A DNA stretch of 15,443 bases from Actinomycetota bacterium (lineage in GTDB: Bacteria > Actinomycetota > Acidimicrobiia > Acidimicrobiales > Iamiaceae), in NCBI GenBank assembly GCA_018268545.1, contig JAFDWI010000172.1, positions 1-15,443 on the forward strand, in the 5' to 3' direction. Of this stretch, positions 13,867-15,443 are shown in pieces. Position 1 is the stretch's first letter. Each line of letters starts with the position of its first letter. Under the pieces are notes generated by a model. The model did no database searches and was not told where the DNA came from. It saw nothing but the letters and a program-made list of their open reading frames with translations. Position numbers and translations under genes: made by a program.

Positions 13867-14919
13867 TCAGTTGTCCATGTGTGCCATCTGGTAGGCGTCC
13901 ATCGTCGTGGTGGTCCGGCCGTCGTCGTAGACGGGGAGGGTCGTGGACGCCGACGTAGCGGGAGGCAGGTTGTAGGAATTCTCGTCGCCGCTGCCCTTAC
14001 CGGTGTGGAACGTCCCCCCGACGATCCCACAGGTGACCCCGCGCCGGAGACAACCGGTGACCTGGTCAGTGATGCGCTTGGGTTGCCACGCGGCCAGGAA
14101 ATCACCGTGGCTGGTGTCGAACCCACCCGATGCGAGATGCGCCTGGCGATACGTGCCGAACGAGGCGTAGTGCACGACGAGCGTCAACTGCGGCAACGCG
14201 ACCGGGTGGGCGCCGTCGCAACCCGACCCGGGGTTCGGGTAGGCCATGTGCGAGGTGTGGTCCGCCGAACGCACATGCTTGCCGTCCCAACACGACGGAT
14301 ACGTGAGTCGCAACTGGATCGGGCGGTCCGATGTGCAGTCGCGGGGCGGCTCGTGCGCGAGCTGCGGCGACGAACCACACGCCCAGGCCGCGATCAACAA
14401 GGACTCGGGACGGGTCGAGAACTGGTTTCCGGCGAGCACCTCCAGGCCCGGCGGGAAGGCACGAACCGTGGTGGCGTCGACACCGGGCCCGGCACGGTAG
14501 TACGCGTCGACGCGCCGCGGCTCGGCACGTCGGCCGTCGATCGTCAAGGTCGGCACCCAGTACGCCGACCGGTCGCCCGCGTCGCTGCACGTCGAGGGGG
14601 CGTCGATCAATCCGGCATAGGTGCTGGATGCGTCCGTGGCGACGTTGCCGAAGAATTCGTGCTGGTGGGACGCGCCCGGGTGACCACGGTGCACGATCGG
14701 ATCGTCGGCGAGCGTGTGGCTGAAACCACAGCTCGACAGGAACTGTCCGCCGTAGGAGACCAGTGACCGGTTCGGCGGCGGCGTCGATTCGGTGGCGGTT
14801 CCCGACGAGGACGTCGGTCCGGCCAGGGAACCACCACCGCCACATCCGGTCACGATCACCATGACCGCTGCGGCCGCGACGATGAATCCGGCCGAGCGCC
14901 GCAGCATCGGACGCATCAT
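13867..14919 (-). CDS. DUF1996-domain lipoprotein
   Basis: The N-terminus has a charged start (MMRPMLRRS), a hydrophobic helix and a good lipobox VTGC with Cys26, then a Gly/Ser/Thr/Pro linker to about residue 50. This indicates a membrane-anchored extracytoplasmic protein of 350 residues. The rest matches DUF1996: DDPIVHRGHPGASHQHEFFGN (about 72-92), SAYWVPTL, FPPGLEVLAG, then CWDGK, HTSHMAYP and HPVALPQL. The many conserved His and Cys suggest metal binding or a hydrolytic role, but the domain has no established function that I know of. ATG 14919 overlaps the stop of the upstream beta-helix gene as ATGA. The gene converges on the RCC1 gene across a 70-base gap, 13797-13866, where I see only a short CGACC-CA-GGTCG inverted repeat and no convincing terminator. 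Confidence 0.88.
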   Translation of the reverse strand: MMRPMLRRSAGFIVAAAAVMVIVTGCGGGGSLAGPTSSSGTATESTPPPNRSLVSYGGQFLSSCGFSHTLADDPIVHRGHPGASHQHEFFGNVATDASSTYAGLIDAPSTCSDAGDRSAYWVPTLTIDGRRAEPRRVDAYYRAGPGVDATTVRAFPPGLEVLAGNQFSTRPESLLIAAWACGSSPQLAHEPPRDCTSDRPIQLRLTYPSCWDGKHVRSADHTSHMAYPNPGSGCDGAHPVALPQLTLVVHYASFGTYRQAHLASGGFDTSHGDFLAAWQPKRITDQVTGCLRRGVTCGIVGGTFHTGKGSGDENSYNLPPATSASTTLPVYDDGRTTTTMDAYQMAHMDN

Positions 14920-15443
14920 GACGTGGGGAGCTTCGGGACCTTCACGGCGTCGACGTCGAACTTGGGCGGCGCTCCAGCGACCCGGGGAGGTGCGGTCATC
15001 GCATTCGACATGTTCTCCTGCGCCGGTGGAGCGGGTTGGGTCTTGTAGTCACCCGACGGTGACGTCGTGCGGTTGATCAGCTTCATGACCTCGAGTGGAC
15101 TCTTGGTGAAGTCACCCGATCCCTTCCCCGAACACGGTTCGAGCGTTTCGATGTCGGCAGGTTCGGAACTGGTGAAGGTGTTGTCGGCAAAACAGTTGTC
15201 GTGGCTCGCGTCCTGGTCGAACGCGCCGAGGTCGGCAAGCCTCGAGTTGGTGACGACGTTGCCACGCACCACGTTGCCCTCGGCGTTCCACAGCACGGTG
15301 TCGGGGATCTTCAACCCCGGCGCGGGCTTCGGTTGGGCTGCGCAGTTCGCAGCCGGCTTGTCCGGGGGGACGTCCGTCGCGTTCGTCTCGGGGAACGGAA
15401 CGAGGGCGATACCGGTGAGGTTGTGGTTGTCGACCCGGTTCCG
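14916..15443 (-). CDS. Right-handed parallel beta-helix repeat protein (C-terminal part; 5' end outside the window)
   Basis: The frame is open from the right edge to the stop at 14916, giving 175 residues of the C-terminus. Short repeats rich in Asn and Val, such as RVDNHNLTGIALVPF, EGNVVRGNVVTNS and HDNCFADNTF, are the coils of a parallel beta-helix (NosD / pectate-lyase-like, PbH1 repeats). Asn ladders and the x-N-x-V pattern are visible. After the helix comes a Pro/Ala-rich tail of about 70 residues (TQPAPPAQEN ... KVPKLPTS). The protein is probably secreted, but its N-terminus is not visible. The stop overlaps the DUF1996 start by 4 bases, so the two are made together. Such helices bind or cleave polysaccharides, but no catalytic residues can be assigned here. 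Confidence 0.8.
   Translation of the reverse strand, partial: RNRVDNHNLTGIALVPFPETNATDVPPDKPAANCAAQPKPAPGLKIPDTVLWNAEGNVVRGNVVTNSRLADLGAFDQDASHDNCFADNTFTSSEPADIETLEPCSGKGSGDFTKSPLEVMKLINRTTSPSGDYKTQPAPPAQENMSNAMTAPPRVAGAPPKFDVDAVKVPKLPTS

Overview
The window is GC-rich, densely coded bacterial chromosome with frequent GTG starts and several 4-base start/stop overlaps. The gene content points to an actinobacterium: an actinobacterial-type acyl-CoA carboxylase beta plus epsilon pair, a MeaA/Ecm-type mutase, GT87-like membrane glycosyltransferases and an RCC1-repeat exported protein. My best guess is class Acidimicrobiia (Ilumatobacter-like). That is inference from gene content and style, not from a marker gene. 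I saw no rRNA, tRNA, CRISPR array, transposase or prophage gene.

Layout. (a) 1-2414, minus strand: tig, clpP and the 5' part of clpX, the classic chaperone/protease operon. tig and clpP overlap by 4 bases, and trigger factor ends in a His/Asp-rich tail. (b) 2494-5239, plus strand: aat (leucyl/phenylalanyl-tRNA--protein transferase), head-to-head with tig, then an ethylmalonyl-CoA mutase-type B12 enzyme. (c) 5316-7886, plus strand: two tandem paralogous polytopic membrane proteins resembling GT87/DUF2029 glycosyltransferases. (d) 11428-7864, minus strand: a probable four-gene operon of acyl-CoA carboxylase beta, its small epsilon subunit, a calcineurin-like metallophosphoesterase, and a two-TM protein with an acidic linker and a possible PH-like domain. 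Its 3' end overlaps the end of the second glycosyltransferase by 23 bases, tail to tail. (e) 11577-13796, plus strand: a 739-residue exported protein of 14 RCC1-like repeats behind a recognisable promoter. (f) 15443-13867, minus strand: the C-terminal part of a parallel beta-helix protein, coupled to a DUF1996 lipoprotein.

How the parts fit. Region (a) plus aat is protein quality control: folding at the ribosome, ClpXP proteolysis, and N-degron tagging by Aat. The mutase and the carboxylase both handle short-chain acyl-CoA and suit assimilation through propionyl-, methylmalonyl- or ethylmalonyl-CoA. The carboxylase lacks the Asp typical of propionyl-CoA carboxylases at the substrate-selecting position, so its substrate is open. 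The remaining genes concern the envelope or exterior.

Most of the window is ordinary housekeeping and envelope content. The most distinctive item is the RCC1 protein: its 14 repeats fit two seven-bladed propellers, and its cysteines fall into 13 regular C-x9-C pairs that are absent only at the two chain ends. I found no clear new defence or mobile system.
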